Positions 32,027 to 41,822 of a stretch of DNA of 64,000 nt are shown piece after piece. Numbering within the stretch: the first letter of the stretch is position 1; every line of letters begins with the position of its first letter. Both the position numbers and the translations under genes were made by a program. Source of the stretch: Nonomuraea africana (lineage in GTDB: Bacteria > Actinomycetota > Actinomycetes > Streptosporangiales > Streptosporangiaceae); assembly GCF_014873535.1 (NCBI RefSeq), contig NZ_JADBEF010000001.1, forward strand, positions 3,596,001 through 3,660,000, read 5' to 3'. Under the pieces are notes generated by a model. The model worked only from the letters and a program-made list of their open reading frames with translations. It was not told where the DNA came from and did not search any database.

Positions 32027-32920
32027 ATGGGCGCAGGACGCCGCAGGACGGCGGTCTCAGTCGGCCTCCTCGCGTTGGCGCTGGCCACGCTCCCGCTGGG
32101 CGCGGGAGCGGCGGCCGCCGGGATCCGCGACTGCGAGCGTGGCGGCGGACTGCTGTCCGGCGTGACCAACGGGGTGTGCGAACTGGTCGACGGGGTCACC
32201 GACACGGTCGACAGCGTCACGGGCAGCTCGCTCGGCCCCGTGACGGGCGGTGTCGACAAGACGACGGGCACGGTCCTCGGCACCGTGGGCGAGGTCGCCC
32301 CGACGGGCAGGCCCGCGCCCTCCCCCACCACCGCTCGCGTCGACTCCACACAGGAGCCGCCGCCCCCTGCCGCCGGTGACGGCGACGGCGGCCTGGTCGC
32401 CGGCACGCTGGAGGACGTCTGCCTGCCGGTCCTCGCGTGCGAGGGGCAGGGTGTGCTCGGCTCCGTGACCGACCCCCGGCCCCAGCCGAGCCCGTCGGGC
32501 TCGCCCGGCGCGAAGGACACGCCCTCGCCCTCCGCCACGCCCACGCCCACGCCGTCCAGGCGGCCCAGGGAGGCGGGGATCCTGCCCACCGAGGCGCCGA
32601 CGCCGCCCTTCAGCAGGCCGCACATGGAGACCGGCGACCGCGTCGCCGAGGAGCCGGTGCCGGTCGACCCCGACGATCCCCGGGTCGAGCTGCTGTGGCC
32701 CGGGCCGTTCTCGGAGAAGCTGTCCGACCAGATCGGCGAGCGGGCGGTACGGCCCAGCGAGCCCGACTCCGACCTGCTGGGCACCGCGCTGACGGCCGTG
32801 CTGCTGGCCTCGGCGGTGCTGGCGGCCCGGGTGTCGCAGCAGCGGCGCAGGCGCGCCGAGCACGGCGAGTCGATGCCCTTCGAGCCCATGCGCGTGGGCG
32901 GCCGCCACCGCCTGGCCTGA
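32027..32920 (+). CDS. Secreted or wall-exposed protein with Pro/Thr-rich linker and C-terminal membrane anchor
   Basis: A 297-residue protein of unrecognised family. It has a signal peptide (RRR, then hydrophobic SVGLLALALATLPLGAG, cleavage near AAAAG). A segment rich in VTDTVDSVTG- and VTGGVDKTTG-like motifs resembles small actinobacterial surface proteins. A long Pro/Ser/Thr linker follows. A C-terminal hydrophobic helix (LLGTALTAVLLASAVLAARV) ends in QQRRRRAEHG, as in a type I anchor. The ATG follows a perfect AGGAGG. The 187-base upstream region has a TAGGCT -10-like site and a TCGATATCGA palindrome at 31944-31953. Confidence 0.65.
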   Translation: MGAGRRRTAVSVGLLALALATLPLGAGAAAAGIRDCERGGGLLSGVTNGVCELVDGVTDTVDSVTGSSLGPVTGGVDKTTGTVLGTVGEVAPTGRPAPSPTTARVDSTQEPPPPAAGDGDGGLVAGTLEDVCLPVLACEGQGVLGSVTDPRPQPSPSGSPGAKDTPSPSATPTPTPSRRPREAGILPTEAPTPPFSRPHMETGDRVAEEPVPVDPDDPRVELLWPGPFSEKLSDQIGERAVRPSEPDSDLLGTALTAVLLASAVLAARVSQQRRRRAEHGESMPFEPMRVGGRHRLA

Positions 32921-32983
32921 GGCCGCCACCCCGGCCGGGGCCGTCCGGCCTGAGGCGGCGCACCGGCCCGCTCGCTGAGGGCG

Positions 32984-34555
32984 TCAGTGGGCGGCCGTCG
33001 CGCGTTCCTGGGCGAGCCTTTCCTCGCCCGACAGCGTGTTGAGCGGCTTCTCCTTGATGAACAGCACCGCCACCAGCGCGAGCGCCGTCAACGGCACGCC
33101 GATGAGGAACAGGTCGGCGGTGGCCGTGGCGTACACGTCCTGGATCACCCGCACCACCGGCGCGGGCAGCTTGGAGATGTCGGGAACCGACTGCCCCTCG
33201 CCGCCGCCCGCCATCGGCCCGAGCCGCTCGGTCATGAGCGTGGTGATCCGGTTGGCGAGCACCGCGCCGAGGGCGCTGACGCCCACCGCGCCGCCCATGC
33301 TGCGGAAGAAGGACAGCACCGAGGTGGTGACGCCGAGGTCGTGCGCGGGCACGTCGTTCTGCGCCGCCAGCACCAGGTTCTGCATGAGCATGCCGACGCC
33401 GATGCCGAGCACCGCCATGTACACCGACAGCAGCAGCGTGCTGGTCTGTCCGTCGATGGTGCTGAGCAGGCCCATCCCCGCCAGCATCACGACGCCGCCG
33501 GCCACCAGGAAGCCCTTCCACCTGCCCCACTTGGTGATGAGCTGGCCCGCGACCGTGGAGGAGACCAGCAGGCCGAACACCATCGGCAGGCTCATCAGGC
33601 CCGCGACGGTCGGCGACTTGCCGAGCGCCACCTGGAAGTACTGCGACAGGAACACCGTGCCGCCGAACATCGCCACGCCGACCAGCACGCTGGCGACGGT
33701 GGCCAGCGCGACCGTGCGGTTCCTGAACAGCGACAGCGGGATGATCGGCTCGGCGGCCTTCGATTCCACCCACACCGCCAGCGCCAGGACGGCGAGCCCG
33801 CCGCCCGCCAGGCCCACGGTCCACCACGACGCCCACGCGAACTGGTTGCCGGCCAGCGACGACCACACCAGCAGCGTGCTGACGCCCAGCGTGATGAGGA
33901 AGGCGCCGAGGTAGTCGACCTTGACCTGCTTGCGCACCACCGGCAGGTGGAGCGTGCGCTGCAGCAGCACGATGGCCACGATCGTGAACGGCACGCCGAT
34001 CAGGAAGCACCAGCGCCAGCCGAGCCACGGGGTGTCGACGAGCAGCCCGCCGATGAGCGGTCCGGCCACCGTGCCGACCCCGAACACCGCGCCGAAGATG
34101 CCGGCGTAGCGGCCCAGTTCGCGCGGCGGGATCATGGCCGCCATCACGACCATGGACAGCGCGGTCATGCCGCCCGCGCCGACGCCCTGGACGACGCGGC
34201 TGACGATGAGGATCTCCACGTTGGGCGTGAGGCCGGCGATCAGCGAGCCGGCCACGAACAGCCCGAGCGACAGCTGGATGAGCAGCTTCTTGCTGTAGAG
34301 GTCGGCCATCTTGCCCCACAGCGGCACCGTGGCCGTCATCGCCAGGAGCTCGGAGGTGACGATCCAGGTGTAGACGGTCTGCGAGCCCTGAAGGTCGGTG
34401 ATGATGCGGGGCAGCGCGTTGGCCACGACGGTCGAGGCCAGGATGGACACGAACATGCCCACCATCAGCCCGGACAGTGCCTGAAGGACCTTCCTCCTGG
34501 AGGTGGGCCCCGTGGGCGCCGCCGCGGGTTCCGGCTGCGCGGTGGTGGTTGTCAT
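32984..34555 (-). CDS. Drug efflux MFS transporter, DHA2 (EmrB/QacA) family
   Basis: A 523-residue protein with about 14 hydrophobic segments. TVVANALPRIITDLQG and RVVQGVGAGGMTALS are DHA2 signature stretches (motif D1 and the GxxxG of motif B), and PLWGKMADLYSKK is motif A. It would export small hydrophobic compounds using proton motive force. It lies downstream of a tetR gene on the same strand with a 193-base gap rich in repeats. Confidence 0.92.
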   Translation of the reverse strand: MTTTTAQPEPAAAPTGPTSRRKVLQALSGLMVGMFVSILASTVVANALPRIITDLQGSQTVYTWIVTSELLAMTATVPLWGKMADLYSKKLLIQLSLGLFVAGSLIAGLTPNVEILIVSRVVQGVGAGGMTALSMVVMAAMIPPRELGRYAGIFGAVFGVGTVAGPLIGGLLVDTPWLGWRWCFLIGVPFTIVAIVLLQRTLHLPVVRKQVKVDYLGAFLITLGVSTLLVWSSLAGNQFAWASWWTVGLAGGGLAVLALAVWVESKAAEPIIPLSLFRNRTVALATVASVLVGVAMFGGTVFLSQYFQVALGKSPTVAGLMSLPMVFGLLVSSTVAGQLITKWGRWKGFLVAGGVVMLAGMGLLSTIDGQTSTLLLSVYMAVLGIGVGMLMQNLVLAAQNDVPAHDLGVTTSVLSFFRSMGGAVGVSALGAVLANRITTLMTERLGPMAGGGEGQSVPDISKLPAPVVRVIQDVYATATADLFLIGVPLTALALVAVLFIKEKPLNTLSGEERLAQERATAAH

Positions 34556-34648
34556 TCTTCCTCGGTTCTCTCTCGAGAGGGTCGGCTCTCGGGGGTGGTA
34601 CGGCCGCGCGGGGCCGTCGAGCGATGCGGTTCAGGCGGCCCGGTCAAG

Positions 34649-34763
34649 GCCGGCTCGGTGGAGATCGGCTCGGTGGAGATCGGCTCGGGTCAGCTCGGCT
34701 CGGGTAGCTAGGCTCGGGTCAGCTCGGATCGGTGGAGAGCGGCTCGGCTCAGCTCGGATCGGG
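34649..34763. repeat. Degenerate tandem repeats covering the tetR stop
   Basis: An irregular array built of GGCTCGGTGGAGATC-like and GGCTCGGGTCAGCTC-like 15-mers (two adjacent copies of the first are exact). Read on the minus strand, the sequence around the tetR stop, GATCCGAGCTGA, is repeated in frame 30 bases downstream, giving a second stop. It lies between tetR and the exporter gene. Confidence 0.8.
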
Positions 34764-35360
34764 CAGGCCCTCGGCCAGCGCCTCGAAGGCCGCGTCGACC
34801 AGCCCGGCCAGCGAGGTGTCCACGGTGCTCCAGCGCATCATCGACACCCTGAAGGCCGTGAGGGCGACGGCCGTGACCAGCCCGGCGTGCGCCGCCGCGG
34901 CAGGGTCGTCGCCGAGCCGCCCGGCCACGGCCGCCGCCAGCCGCCGTTCGGACTCGGCCCCGCCGGAGATCAGCTTCGGCAGCAGCGAGGGGTTCTGCTC
35001 GAACACCTTCAGCCTGAGCAGCCACTCCTCGCGCCGTTCCTGGACCCGCTCGGCCTCCTCGCGCAGCACCACGCGCAGCGCCTGGAGCGCGGACGCCTGC
35101 GGGGGCACGTCGGCCAGCCGCCGCAGCAGCTCGGCCTCCGATGACGGGCTCCTGCCGAGGAGCGCGTCCTCCTTGGAGGGGAAGTAGTTGAAGAAGGTGC
35201 GCGAGGAGACGTCGACCGCTTCGGCGATGTCCTCGACCGTGACACCGGCCAGACCCCGCTCGGCGACCAGCGTGAGGGCGGCCCGCTCGAGGGCGGCCCG
35301 GGTCTCGAGCTTCTTCCTGTCCCTCCGGCCGAGCTCTTCGGTGCTGTCCACGATGGTCAA
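34749..35360 (-). CDS. TetR family repressor
   Basis: A 203-residue TetR protein with an intact helix-turn-helix: VTVEDIAEAVDVSSRTFFNY followed by FPSKEDALL. The C-terminal domain is ligand-binding type. The TTG at 35360 is the likely start; a GTG at 35351 is the alternative. TAGTCT (-10) ends 7 bases before the TTG, leaving no room for a ribosome binding site. It probably represses itself and the downstream exporter; two palindromes in its promoter are candidate operators. Confidence 0.9.
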   Translation of the reverse strand: MTIVDSTEELGRRDRKKLETRAALERAALTLVAERGLAGVTVEDIAEAVDVSSRTFFNYFPSKEDALLGRSPSSEAELLRRLADVPPQASALQALRVVLREEAERVQERREEWLLRLKVFEQNPSLLPKLISGGAESERRLAAAVAGRLGDDPAAAAHAGLVTAVALTAFRVSMMRWSTVDTSLAGLVDAAFEALAEGLPDPS

Positions 35361-35377
35361 AACATCAAGACTACGAA

Positions 35378-35430
35378 TGAAATTTCAGATTCTGCACCTT
35401 TTCATGATGTGAAGTGCGGCACGTCACATC
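35378..35430 (-). promoter_or_regulatory. tetR promoter with two candidate operators
   Basis: TGAAATTTCA at 35378-35387 is a perfect 10-bp palindrome placed between the -10 (TAGTCT, 35373-35368) and the -35 region. A second, larger palindrome at 35406-35430 reads GATGTGAAGTGC-G-GCACGTCACATC and matches at 11 of 12 positions. TetR operators are typically of this size. Which one the adjacent TetR binds is not known. Confidence 0.6.
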
Positions 35431-35440
35431 TCGACATGTC

Positions 35441-35477
35441 ATAAAACCGCCCCCTGCGAGGTGGTCGCAGGGGGCGG
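35441..35477 (-). terminator. Rho-independent terminator of fabG-fabI
   Basis: Read on the minus strand, a perfect 13-bp stem (CCGCCCCCTGCGA paired with TCGCAGGGGGCGG) with a 5-base loop is followed by TTTTAT. It lies 17 bases after the fabI stop and separates the fatty-acid operon from tetR. Confidence 0.92.
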
Positions 35478-35493
35478 GAGGGGGAAGCTGCTT

Positions 35494-36258
35494 CTAGACG
35501 CCCATCGCGTGGACGCCGCCGTCGACGTGGACGATCTCGCCCGTGGTGGCGGGGAACCAGTCGGACATCAGGGCGACGCACGCCTTGGCCGCCACCTCGG
35601 TGTCGGCGAGGTCCCAGCCGAGGGGCGCCTTGTCCGGCCAGGCCTCCTCGAACTCCTTGAACCCGGGGATCGACTTGGCCGCCATCGTGCGCAGCGGCCC
35701 GGCGGCGACCAGGTTCACCCTGATGCCCTGCTTGCCCAGGTCGCGGGCGAGGTAGCGGTTGGCCGACTCGAGGCCCGCCTTGGCCACGCCCATCCAGTCG
35801 TAGACCGGCCACGCCTTGGTGGCGTCGAAGTCGAGGCCGACGATGGAGCCGCCTTCCTTCATCAGCGGCAGGCAGGCGACCGCCAGCGACTTGTAGGAGA
35901 AGGTGGAGATGTGCAGGGCGGTCGCGACGTCCTCCCACGTGGTGTTGAGGAAGTTGCCGCCCAGGGCGGTCTGCGGCGCGAAGCCGATGGAGTGGACGAC
36001 GCCGTCGAGGCCGTCGACGTGCTCGCCGACGCGGGCGGCCAGCGTGTCGAGGTGCTCGGTGTTCTGCACGTCGAGCTCGATCACCGGCGGCGTCGTCGGC
36101 AGCCGCTTGGCGATGCGCTCGACCAGGGTGAGGCGGCCGAAGCCGGTCAGCACGACCGTGGCGCCCTGCTCCTGGGCCAGCTTGGCCACGGAGAAGGCGA
36201 TGGAGGCGTCGGTGAGGACGCCGGTGACGAGGATGCGCTTGCCTTCGAGGATTCCCAT
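35494..36258 (-). CDS. fabI: NADH-dependent enoyl-ACP reductase (InhA-like)
   Basis: A 254-residue FabI. The NADH site is GVLTDASIAFSVAKLA, and the active site is Tyr153 and Lys160 in PVYDWMGVAK, the InhA-type Y-x6-K spacing. HSIGFAPQTALGG and AAGPLRTMAAKSIPGF are also characteristic. It catalyses the last reduction of fatty acid elongation (FAS II). It sits 3 bases after fabG, the same order as mabA-inhA in mycobacteria. Confidence 0.96.
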   Translation of the reverse strand: MGILEGKRILVTGVLTDASIAFSVAKLAQEQGATVVLTGFGRLTLVERIAKRLPTTPPVIELDVQNTEHLDTLAARVGEHVDGLDGVVHSIGFAPQTALGGNFLNTTWEDVATALHISTFSYKSLAVACLPLMKEGGSIVGLDFDATKAWPVYDWMGVAKAGLESANRYLARDLGKQGIRVNLVAAGPLRTMAAKSIPGFKEFEEAWPDKAPLGWDLADTEVAAKACVALMSDWFPATTGEIVHVDGGVHAMGV

Positions 36259-36261
36259 GGT

Positions 36262-37034
<773 letters not shown>

Positions 37035-38528
37035 ATGCGCCAGATCGATCCCGATTTCCTCGCCCTGCCGCTCAGGCAGCTCGCGGACGCGGCCCTGCAG
37101 CGCGCCCGCGACCTCGGCGCCTCGCACGCCGACTTCCGGCTGGAGCGCGTGCGAGCCGAGTCCCTCGCCCTCTACGACGCCAGGCTCGAGGGAGCCGCGG
37201 ACGCCGACGACCTCGGCTACGCCGTACGCGTGATCAAGAACGGCACCTGGGGCTTCGCCGCGGGCCTCGTGCTGACCCCGGAGGCGGCCGCGGAGGTGGC
37301 CGCGCAGGCCGTCAAGGTCGCGGAGGTGAGCGCCCCGATCAACAGGGAGCCCATCGAGCTGGCCCCCGAGCCGGTGCACGGCGAGGTCACCTGGGTCTCC
37401 GCCTACGAGATCGACCCGTTCACCGTGCCGCAGAAGGAGAAGGTGGCGCTGCTGGCCGACTGGTCGGCGGGGCTGCTGAAGGGCGCCGACCACGTCAGCG
37501 CGCGGCTGCTGCAGGTGAAGGAGCAGAAGTTCTACGCCGACACCGCGGGCACGGTCACCACCCAGCAGCGCGTCAGGATCCACCCCGAGCTGAACGCGAT
37601 GAAGGCCGCCTCGGCCGGGTTCGACGACATGTCCACGATCGCGCCGCCGGTCGGGCGGGGCTACGAGTACCTGACCGACGGCACCTACGACTGGCAGGGC
37701 GAGCTGGCCCGGCTGCCCGAGCTGCTGGCCGAGAAGCTGGCCGCGCCCTCGGTCGAGGCGGGCGACTACGACCTGGTGATCGACCCGTCCAACCTGTGGC
37801 TGACGATCCACGAGTCGATCGGCCACGCCACCGAGCTCGACCGGGCGCTCGGCTACGAGGCGGCCTACGCGGGCACGAGCTTCGCCACCTTCGAACAGCT
37901 CGGCACGCTCGTCTACGGCTCGCCCGTCATGAACGTCACCGGCGACCGCACCGTCGAGCACGGGCTCTCCACGATCGGCTACGACGACGAGGGTGTGGCC
38001 ACCCGCGAGTTCGACATCGTCAAGGACGGCATCCTGGTCGGCTACCAGCTCGACCGCAGGATGGCGCTCATGCAGGGGCTCGGCTCGAGCAACGGCTGCG
38101 CCTTCGCCGACTCGCCCGGCCACATGCCGATCCAGCGCATGGCCAACGTCTCGCTGAAGCCCGCCCCGGGCGGCCCCTCGACCGAGGCGCTGATCGGCGA
38201 CGTCGAGCGCGGCCTCTACATCGTCGGCGACAAGAGCTGGTCGATCGACATGCAGCGCTACAACTTCCAGTTCACCGGGCAGCGGGCCTTCAGGATCGAG
38301 AACGGCGCGCTCGCCGGCCAGGTGCGCGACTTCGCCTACCAGGCGACCACGACCGACTTCTGGGGGTCGATGGAGGCCGTGGGCGGTCCCGAGACCTACG
38401 TGCTCGGCGGCGCCTTCAACTGCGGCAAGGGCCAGCCCGGCCAGGTCGCCCCGGTCAGCCACGGCTGCCCCTCGGCGCTGTTCCGCGGCGTCAGGATCCT
38501 CAACACCGTGCAGGAGGGTGGAAAGTGA
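37035..38528 (+). CDS. tldD: Metalloprotease TldD
   Basis: A 497-residue TldD. The zinc motif HESIGH (His259, Glu260, His264; HExxxH) precedes ATELDRALGYEAAYAGTSF. The C-terminus contains GGAFNCGKGQPGQ and SHGCPSALFRG. TldD and TldE form a heterodimeric peptidase that degrades unfolded or leader peptides, as in microcin B17 maturation. The ATG at 37035 directly follows a leaderless-type -10. It is coupled to tldE by GTGA. No RiPP precursor was found nearby. Confidence 0.95.
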   Translation: MRQIDPDFLALPLRQLADAALQRARDLGASHADFRLERVRAESLALYDARLEGAADADDLGYAVRVIKNGTWGFAAGLVLTPEAAAEVAAQAVKVAEVSAPINREPIELAPEPVHGEVTWVSAYEIDPFTVPQKEKVALLADWSAGLLKGADHVSARLLQVKEQKFYADTAGTVTTQQRVRIHPELNAMKAASAGFDDMSTIAPPVGRGYEYLTDGTYDWQGELARLPELLAEKLAAPSVEAGDYDLVIDPSNLWLTIHESIGHATELDRALGYEAAYAGTSFATFEQLGTLVYGSPVMNVTGDRTVEHGLSTIGYDDEGVATREFDIVKDGILVGYQLDRRMALMQGLGSSNGCAFADSPGHMPIQRMANVSLKPAPGGPSTEALIGDVERGLYIVGDKSWSIDMQRYNFQFTGQRAFRIENGALAGQVRDFAYQATTTDFWGSMEAVGGPETYVLGGAFNCGKGQPGQVAPVSHGCPSALFRGVRILNTVQEGGK

Positions 38529-39898
38529 CGTCTCCTCAGGAAATGGTCGAGAGGGCGCTCGAGCTCTCCCGGGCCGACGACTGCGTCGTCATCGTCGACG
38601 AGGGCTCGACGGCCAACCTCCGCTTCGCGGGCAACACGCTGACCACCAACGGCGTCGCCAGGTCGGCGCAGCTGACGGTGATCTCGATCGTGGGCGCAGG
38701 CGTCGGCGTGGTGTCGCGCGCGTCCGTACGGCCCGAGCAGCTGCCCGAGGTGGTCGCCGCGGCCGACGCGGCGGCGCGCGACGCTCAGCCCGCCGAGGAC
38801 GCCAGGCCGCTGGTGGAGGGCGTGGGGTCGAGCGTCAACTGGACCGAGCCGGTGCTGCCGACCTCCATCGGGGTCTTCGGCGACTTCGCGCCCGCCCTGG
38901 GCGAGACGTTCACCGCCGCGGAGGCGGGCGGCAGGAAGCTGTACGGCTTCGCCGAGCACACCCTGACCTCCACGTTCGTCGGCTCGTCGAGGGGCCTGCG
39001 GCTGCGCCACGACCAGCCGACGGGCCGCCTCGAGCTCAACGCCAAGTCCGCCGACCTCAAGCGCTCTGCCTGGACGGGCGTGGCCACCCGCGACTTCTCC
39101 GACGTCGACGTGGCCGCGCTCGACTCCTCCCTCGCCCAGCGCCTGGAGTGGGCGAAGAACCGCATCGACCTGCCCGCGGGCCGCTACGAGACGCTGCTGC
39201 CGCCGAGCGCCGTGGCCGACCTCATGATCTACATGATGTGGTCGAGCGGAGCGCGTGACGCGCTCGACGGCCGCTCGGTCTTCTCCAAGCCCGGTGGCGG
39301 CACCCGGGTCGGCGAGCGGCTGTCGGAGCTGCCCGTCACGCTCAGTAGCGACCCTTCCGCGGCCGGCATCGAGTGCGCGCCGTTCGTGACCGCCCACGCC
39401 TCCAGCCGCCGCAGCTCGGTCTTCGACAACGGCCTGCCGCTCGCGGCGACCGACTGGGTGAAGGACGGCACGCTGGCCGCGCTCCTGCAGACCCGTCACT
39501 CGGCGGAGCTGAGCGGCCTGCCCGTGACGCCGTCGATCGACAACCTGATCATGCGAGGTGGCGAGGGCGGCAGGTCGCTGGAGGAGATGATCGCCGCCAC
39601 CGAGCGCGGGCTGCTGCTGACCTGCCTGTGGTACATCCGCGAGGTCGACCCGCAGACGCTGCTGCTGACCGGCCTCACCCGCGACGGGGTCTACCTGGTC
39701 GAGCACGGCGAGGTGATCGGCGAGGTCAACAACTTCAGGTTCAACGAGAGCCCGGTCGACCTGCTGGGCCGCCTGAGCGAGGTCGGGGCCAGCCGGCAGA
39801 CGCTGCCGCGCGAGTGGAACGACTACTTCACCCGCACGATCATGCCGCCGGTCCGGGTGCCCGACTTCAACATGTCGACGGTCAGCCAGGCCAACTGA
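38525..39898 (+). CDS. tldE: TldE (PmbA) partner protein
   Basis: A 457-residue TldE/PmbA homologue: [20 protein letters not shown] near the start, [20 protein letters not shown] in the middle, and [18 protein letters not shown] and [12 protein letters not shown] at the end. It has no HExxxH, as expected for the non-catalytic subunit. The GTG start overlaps the tldD stop. The gene ends 37 bases before the 12-bp minisatellite. Confidence 0.95.
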   Translation: MTSPQEMVERALELSRADDCVVIVDEGSTANLRFAGNTLTTNGVARSAQLTVISIVGAGVGVVSRASVRPEQLPEVVAAADAAARDAQPAEDARPLVEGVGSSVNWTEPVLPTSIGVFGDFAPALGETFTAAEAGGRKLYGFAEHTLTSTFVGSSRGLRLRHDQPTGRLELNAKSADLKRSAWTGVATRDFSDVDVAALDSSLAQRLEWAKNRIDLPAGRYETLLPPSAVADLMIYMMWSSGARDALDGRSVFSKPGGGTRVGERLSELPVTLSSDPSAAGIECAPFVTAHASSRRSSVFDNGLPLAATDWVKDGTLAALLQTRHSAELSGLPVTPSIDNLIMRGGEGGRSLEEMIAATERGLLLTCLWYIREVDPQTLLLTGLTRDGVYLVEHGEVIGEVNNFRFNESPVDLLGRLSEVGASRQTLPREWNDYFTRTIMPPVRVPDFNMSTVSQAN

Positions 39899-39935
39899 CC
39901 CGTCCTTCGCGGCGCGCCGCCTGCCCCTGCCCGAT

Positions 39936-40050
39936 CACAGGCCCGGTCACAGGGCCGGTCACAGGGCCGGTCACAGGGCCGGTCACAGGGCCGGTCACAG
40001 GGCCGGTCACAGGGCCGGTCACAGGGCCGGTCACAGGGCCGGTCACAGGG
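39936..40050. repeat. Minisatellite, nine 12-bp units, covering the lipoprotein gene stop
   Basis: Nine copies of CACAGGGCCGGT in a row (the first has one change) plus a partial tenth. Read on the minus strand, the unit is CTG-TGA-CCG-GCC in the frame of the upstream lipoprotein gene, so the gene ends in an array of in-frame TGA codons every 12 bases. It lies between convergent tldE and the lipoprotein gene. There are no spacers, so it is not a CRISPR array. Confidence 0.95.
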
Positions 40051-41056
40051 TCAGGCGGTGCACCCGGTCCCACCGCTTGGCCGTCACCAGCCTGGCGGTG
40101 CCCTTGGCCAGGTCGTAGACGATCGACCAGCGGGTGTGGCCCTGGGCGACGCTCTTCAGCAGCTCGAGACCGTCGGCCTTCGACCCGACCGTCGCGGTGA
40201 GGCGCCTGTGGCGGTCGTCGGGGGTGCCGCTGACGACGCTCCAGTTGGTCAGGACGCGGTCGTCGCGCACGTGCATCCTGCCCTCGCCGTACTCGACGAC
40301 GGCCGACGCCCCGCTCTTGTCGGCGAGCAGGTAGTGCACCTGGGGTCCGCCGCTGAAGTCGACGTTGTAGGTGCGCATGAGCGCGAGCGCCTCCTTCACC
40401 GTGGCCGCCCTGTCCAGCAGGACGCGGATGATCCGCACGCTGCTCACCGTGGGCCGGCCCGGCATGGCGGCCGGCAGCTCGGCGGTCGGCGTGGCGGCCA
40501 GGCCGACGGCCAGCCCCTTCTCGTTCATGCCGTCGAAAGGGGCGAGCACCGCGTGCCCGAGCCGACGCCGCTCGACCGGGTCCCCGAGGTCGGCGGGGGC
40601 GGCCTTGCCGAGCAGGTAGTAGGCGTCGACCACGGACAGGGAGGCGTAGCCGTCGGGCGGGTCGGCGTGGACGACGATCGCCGGGTTGTCGTCCCAGTCG
40701 AAGTTGCGGCCGAACTCGGCGCCCCGGTGGAACAGCGAGCAGGCCCAGCCGTCGGCCTTCCTGCGCAGCTCCGCCTCGGTGAGCGGCGCGTCGATGTCGT
40801 AGCCGCCGTGGTAGGTCATCTCGTACATCGGCAGGTCGTCCAGCCGCCTGATGCTGGCGCTGGTGCGGGCGACCTCCCCGGCCGTCTGCCGCAGGATCCG
40901 CGCCGGCGCGGCCGCCTCCTGGGCGGCCTGACCCGCCGGCTCCCGCGGTGGCGCATCCTGCCCGGCGGCGCCGCCACCCGAGCAGGCGGTGGCCAGCGGT
41001 ACGGCCAGCGCCAGCACCGCGAGCAGCGAGATGGCCTTGCGTAACGCCGGTGTCAT
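40043..41056 (-). CDS. Lipoprotein with Ntn-hydrolase (C45/choloylglycine hydrolase-like) domain
   Basis: A 337-residue protein with a lipoprotein signal ([11 protein letters not shown], lipid Cys at the end of the lipobox). The catalytic domain begins at [20 protein letters not shown], where the Cys is the likely N-terminal nucleophile after processing; the GRNFDW stretch is typical of C45 and linear-amide hydrolases. [11 protein letters not shown] is another family stretch. It probably acts outside the membrane on an acyl-amide, such as a signalling or antibiotic molecule. The nucleophile is not at the mature N-terminus defined by the lipobox, so a second cleavage would be needed. Confidence 0.8.
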   Translation of the reverse strand: MTPALRKAISLLAVLALAVPLATACSGGGAAGQDAPPREPAGQAAQEAAAPARILRQTAGEVARTSASIRRLDDLPMYEMTYHGGYDIDAPLTEAELRRKADGWACSLFHRGAEFGRNFDWDDNPAIVVHADPPDGYASLSVVDAYYLLGKAAPADLGDPVERRRLGHAVLAPFDGMNEKGLAVGLAATPTAELPAAMPGRPTVSSVRIIRVLLDRAATVKEALALMRTYNVDFSGGPQVHYLLADKSGASAVVEYGEGRMHVRDDRVLTNWSVVSGTPDDRHRRLTATVGSKADGLELLKSVAQGHTRWSIVYDLAKGTARLVTAKRWDRVHRLTL

Positions 41057-41151
41057 CGCATCGTCCCTTCGCCGAGCCCGCAGGACCTTCGTATCGGAGT
41101 CTGCCGCTTGGGCCCGGCGAAGTCACGTCACGCGCGGAACAGTGAGGGGGA

Positions 41152-41364
41152 TCAGGCGTCCTCGAGCCTGAAGCCCACCTTCATCCCCACCTGGTAGTGG
41201 GCCACCTCGCCCTGCTCGATGTGGCCCCTGATCTCCGTGACCTCGAACCAGTCGAGGTGCCGCAGCGTCTGGGACGCCCTGCGGATGCCGTTGCGGATGG
41301 CGTGGTCGAGGCTCTCCCCCGAAGTGCCGACTATCTCGGTCACCCGGTACGTTCGATCCGTCAT
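41152..41364 (-). CDS. Dodecin (flavin-binding)
   Basis: A 70-residue dodecin. [40 protein letters not shown] and [16 protein letters not shown] match the family across its whole length. The conserved Trp in LDWFEVTE stacks on the flavin. Dodecins form hollow dodecamers that store riboflavin or FMN. Confidence 0.95.
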   Translation of the reverse strand: MTDRTYRVTEIVGTSGESLDHAIRNGIRRASQTLRHLDWFEVTEIRGHIEQGEVAHYQVGMKVGFRLEDA

Positions 41365-41462
41365 AGCTCTTCCTCCTTACCCGAAAGCCATGATCGCATG
41401 ACCTGCCGTACCCCCCTTGGAGCCCATCGCGCCCGCGCCGTCCGAGGTCTACGGTGGGAGGT

Positions 41463-41777
41463 GTGAAGGGTTTGCGGCGCAACCGGGACGTCCACCGGGT
41501 GACCGACGCCCGGCCGTCCCTCAGCGCGGACATCAACCGCAGGGAGCGGATCTACCTCATCCAGATGGGCATCCGCACGATCTGCCTGATCCTGGCGGTC
41601 GTGGTGCCGCTGCCCTGGCCGTACCGGCTGCTGTTCATCGCGGGCGCCATCTTTTTGCCATACATAGCCGTAATCGGAGCCAATGAGCGAGGCAAGGATG
41701 CCCCGCCTCCGACCTTTTCCACCCCTGCGCCTGACCAACACGAGATTCCACATCACCGACGCGAGATCGGGTCGTGA
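41463..41777 (+). CDS. DUF3099 membrane protein
   Basis: A 104-residue protein with the DUF3099 core (DARPSLSADINRRERIYLIQ) and two hydrophobic helices (IRTICLILAVVVPLPW and LLFIAGAIFLPYIAVIG). The C-terminus is polar and Pro-rich. The GTG at 41463 is preferred because TACGGT (41450-41455) lies 7 bases before it, as in leaderless genes; a GTG at 41454 is possible. Function unknown. Confidence 0.85.
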   Translation: MKGLRRNRDVHRVTDARPSLSADINRRERIYLIQMGIRTICLILAVVVPLPWPYRLLFIAGAIFLPYIAVIGANERGKDAPPPTFSTPAPDQHEIPHHRREIGS

Positions 41778-41784
41778 CTAAGTC

Positions 41785-41816
41785 TTGACGCATCCCACGG
41801 GTTGTAGGTGTACGCT
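41785..41816 (+). promoter_or_regulatory. Promoter of the three-hairpin RNA
   Basis: TTGACG (41785-41790) and TACGCT (41811-41816) resemble housekeeping -35 and -10 elements. The 20-base spacing is longer than usual. Transcription would start near 41823, at the foot of the first hairpin, with no open reading frame following. Confidence 0.5.
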
Positions 41817-41822
41817 TTAGCC

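Noticed and set aside
37035..39898. A RiPP gene cluster around tldD-tldE
   Set aside because: No short precursor frame, cyclodehydratase or other modification enzyme lies nearby, and TldD/E are also general housekeeping peptidases.
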